From Actinomycetota bacterium (GTDB taxonomy: Bacteria; Actinomycetota; Actinomycetes; Nanopelagicales; Nanopelagicaceae), in NCBI GenBank assembly GCA_016870835.1, contig VGAG01000006.1, forward strand, positions 1 through 46,184: a DNA stretch of 46,184 nt. Direction: 5' to 3'. The stretch's first letter is position 1; every line of letters starts with the position of its first letter. Both the position numbers and the translations under genes were made by a program. A model generated the notes under the pieces. The model did not search any database. It saw only the letters and a program-made list of their open reading frames with translations, and had not been told where the DNA came from. Shown piece after piece: positions 45,131 to 46,184 of this stretch.

Positions 45131-46120
45131 ATGACAACAGTTACCTCACCTAGTGATCTTCTTGCTGCAGTCCCATTTTTAATCGGATACCAACCTAGCG
45201 ACGCCATCGTCTTAATGGCTTTAAACGATGAGTCGATAACGATGGCGATCCGAGTCGACTTTCCACAGTCGATCTCCGATGACGAAGCGAGCGCGCTTGC
45301 TAAAAAATTCGAGGGTAGCGATGGCGCGCTCCTTGTCTTCTACATCCCAGACTCCTGCGATGATGCTGAATTAGTTATAAGGCCCCTTAGCGAAGCTCTA
45401 GTTGCCCAGGGCATCCCACTTCGCGAATCAATAATCATCGTAAGAGATCGTTGGCGCTCACTCATTTGTAGTGATGAGAGTTGTTGTCCAATTGAAGGCT
45501 CGCCGCTTCAAGAGCTATGTGATTCAAGGATTACTGCTGAGGAGATATCGCGCGGAAAGCCGCTTCCTTTCCGCGATCTCGCTGAAATGACCCGCTCGCT
45601 AAGTCCACGCATTGACGATGTGATCGTAGAGATGATGGGCCGGATCCCAGCAATTGATTATGACAATGATCCAACTAGCCAACAGCGTGATGGCGCAAAC
45701 TCAATCCTTGATTTTCTCCATGATTTCCAAGTTGATCGGATCTGTCGTGACAAACGACTTGTTGCAACAGTTTTAGTAAGACTTAAAGATCTACAGGTCC
45801 GTGATTTCGCTTTAGGCAGTATGGACCAAGAAAGCGATCTCTATTTTGATGCCTGGCGCTGGTTGTTAACAAAAGCCCCAACCGGCTACATAGCCGCCCC
45901 CGCGACTTTGCTTGCAGTCGCTGCGTATGAAAGGGGAGATGGCGCTCTTGCAAATGTGGCGTTAAAAAGGGCCAAGGATGATCAACCTAACTACTCGCTG
46001 ATTGACCTACTTGAACAACTCTTCCGCAGCGGTAAACCACCCAGCATTTTCCAAGAGTTACGCGCAGAGCTTCACCCAAAGGTTTGCGCTGCGCTCTTCT
46101 CCGGTAGCCTTTCGGCGTGA
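45131..46120 (+). CDS. DUF4192 family protein
   Basis: A 329-residue protein of the actinobacterial DUF4192 family, recognised from its N-terminus (SPSDLLAAVPFLIGYQPSDAIVLMAL) and a C-terminal WRWLLTKAPTGYIAAPATLLAVAAYERGDGALANVAL segment resembling the family end. No catalytic motif or membrane span is evident, and its function is unknown. It ends in a GTGA overlap with alanine dehydrogenase, but that gene has its own -10 inside this frame, so co-transcription is not required. Confidence 0.85.
   Translation: MTTVTSPSDLLAAVPFLIGYQPSDAIVLMALNDESITMAIRVDFPQSISDDEASALAKKFEGSDGALLVFYIPDSCDDAELVIRPLSEALVAQGIPLRESIIIVRDRWRSLICSDESCCPIEGSPLQELCDSRITAEEISRGKPLPFRDLAEMTRSLSPRIDDVIVEMMGRIPAIDYDNDPTSQQRDGANSILDFLHDFQVDRICRDKRLVATVLVRLKDLQVRDFALGSMDQESDLYFDAWRWLLTKAPTGYIAAPATLLAVAAYERGDGALANVALKRAKDDQPNYSLIDLLEQLFRSGKPPSIFQELRAELHPKVCAALFSGSLSA
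46105..46110 (+). promoter_or_regulatory. -10 element of alanine dehydrogenase, leaderless geometry
   Basis: TAGCCT, 6 nt (TTCGGC), GTG at 46117, located inside the end of the DUF4192 gene. Confidence 0.55.
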
Positions 46121-46184
46121 ACATCGGTGTTCCCAAAGAGATAAAGAACAATGAATTTCGGGTAGCAATCACCCCCGCAGGCGT
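46117..46184 (+). CDS. ald: Alanine dehydrogenase, N-terminal fragment (cut by window edge)
   Basis: The last 68 nt encode MNIGVPKEIKNNEFRVAITP and two further residues, the invariant start of NAD-dependent alanine dehydrogenases, which interconvert alanine and pyruvate plus ammonia. The GTG start overlaps the DUF4192 stop. Related N-termini occur in NAD(P) transhydrogenase alpha subunits, but GVPKEIKNNEFRV fits Ald best. The remainder is outside the window. Confidence 0.85.
   Translation, partial: MNIGVPKEIKNNEFRVAITPAG

Overview
The window looks like a chromosomal core region from a streamlined, moderate-GC actinobacterium, most like the freshwater acI group (Nanopelagicales). I infer this from actinobacterial gene orders (dxr-rip1-ispG; nusA-infB-rbfA-truB-ribF; rpsO-pnp-M16 protease-dapB; ftsK-rimO-pgsA-cinA-clgR-recA-recX-miaB-miaA-dapF-hflX-lexA-LysM-nrdR-nrdJ), actinobacterial-type SOS boxes (GAAC-N4-GTTC), very short spacers, many 1-4 bp gene overlaps, and a base composition that by eye is well below that of Streptomyces or Mycobacterium. 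No insertion sequence, prophage, CRISPR array, tRNA or rRNA is visible.

Layout. 1-385: 5' part of a gabT-like aminotransferase (minus strand). 438-4030: MEP isoprenoid genes dxr and ispG around a site-2 protease, with an unannotated 23-residue membrane peptide between them on the minus strand. 4049-6543: proS and a TSUP permease. 6608-13062: translation operon rimP-nusA-infB-rbfA-truB-ribF, apparently lacking ylxR. 13181-18069: rpsO, an Actino-pnp-like RNA element, pnp, an M16 protease, dapB and a mycoredoxin-like protein. 18066-19042 (minus): azlD and azlC. 19103-24790: thyX, dapA, RNase J and ftsK, followed by a terminator. 24876-29047: RodZ-like protein, rimO, pgsA, cinA, clgR-like regulator, TetR regulator, DUF3046. 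29028-30434 (minus): a cytochrome P450. 30472-38629: the DNA-damage and housekeeping block recA-recX-miaB-miaA-dapF-hflX, lexA (minus), an SOS-controlled LysM protein, and nrdR. 38743-46184: vitamin B12-dependent ribonucleotide reductase, a 62-residue orphan (minus), dinG, a Nudix hydrolase (minus), a secreted PKD-fold protein, a DUF4192 protein and the first codons of alanine dehydrogenase.

Regulation is unusually readable. Most genes that start a transcription unit have a TANNNT-like -10 hexamer ending 6-7 nt before an ATG or GTG, with no Shine-Dalgarno sequence; this is the geometry expected for leaderless mRNA. Genes inside operons instead use stop/start overlaps or clear Shine-Dalgarno sequences. 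The same rule supports two small genes (23 and 62 residues) and fixes several starts (thyX, azlC, ispG, lexA). LexA boxes lie at recA (possibly shared with the P450), at lexA and at the LysM gene; a pair of NrdR boxes spaced 31 bp lies before nrdR.

How the genes work together: DapA, DapB and DapF make diaminopimelate for peptidoglycan; Dxr and IspG make isoprenoid precursors; ThyX and NrdJ supply deoxynucleotides using flavin and cobalamin; RecA, LexA, RecX, DinG and the LysM protein form the damage response and probable division arrest; IF-2, NusA, RbfA, RimP, TruB, S15, PNPase and RNase J form the translation and RNA-processing block.
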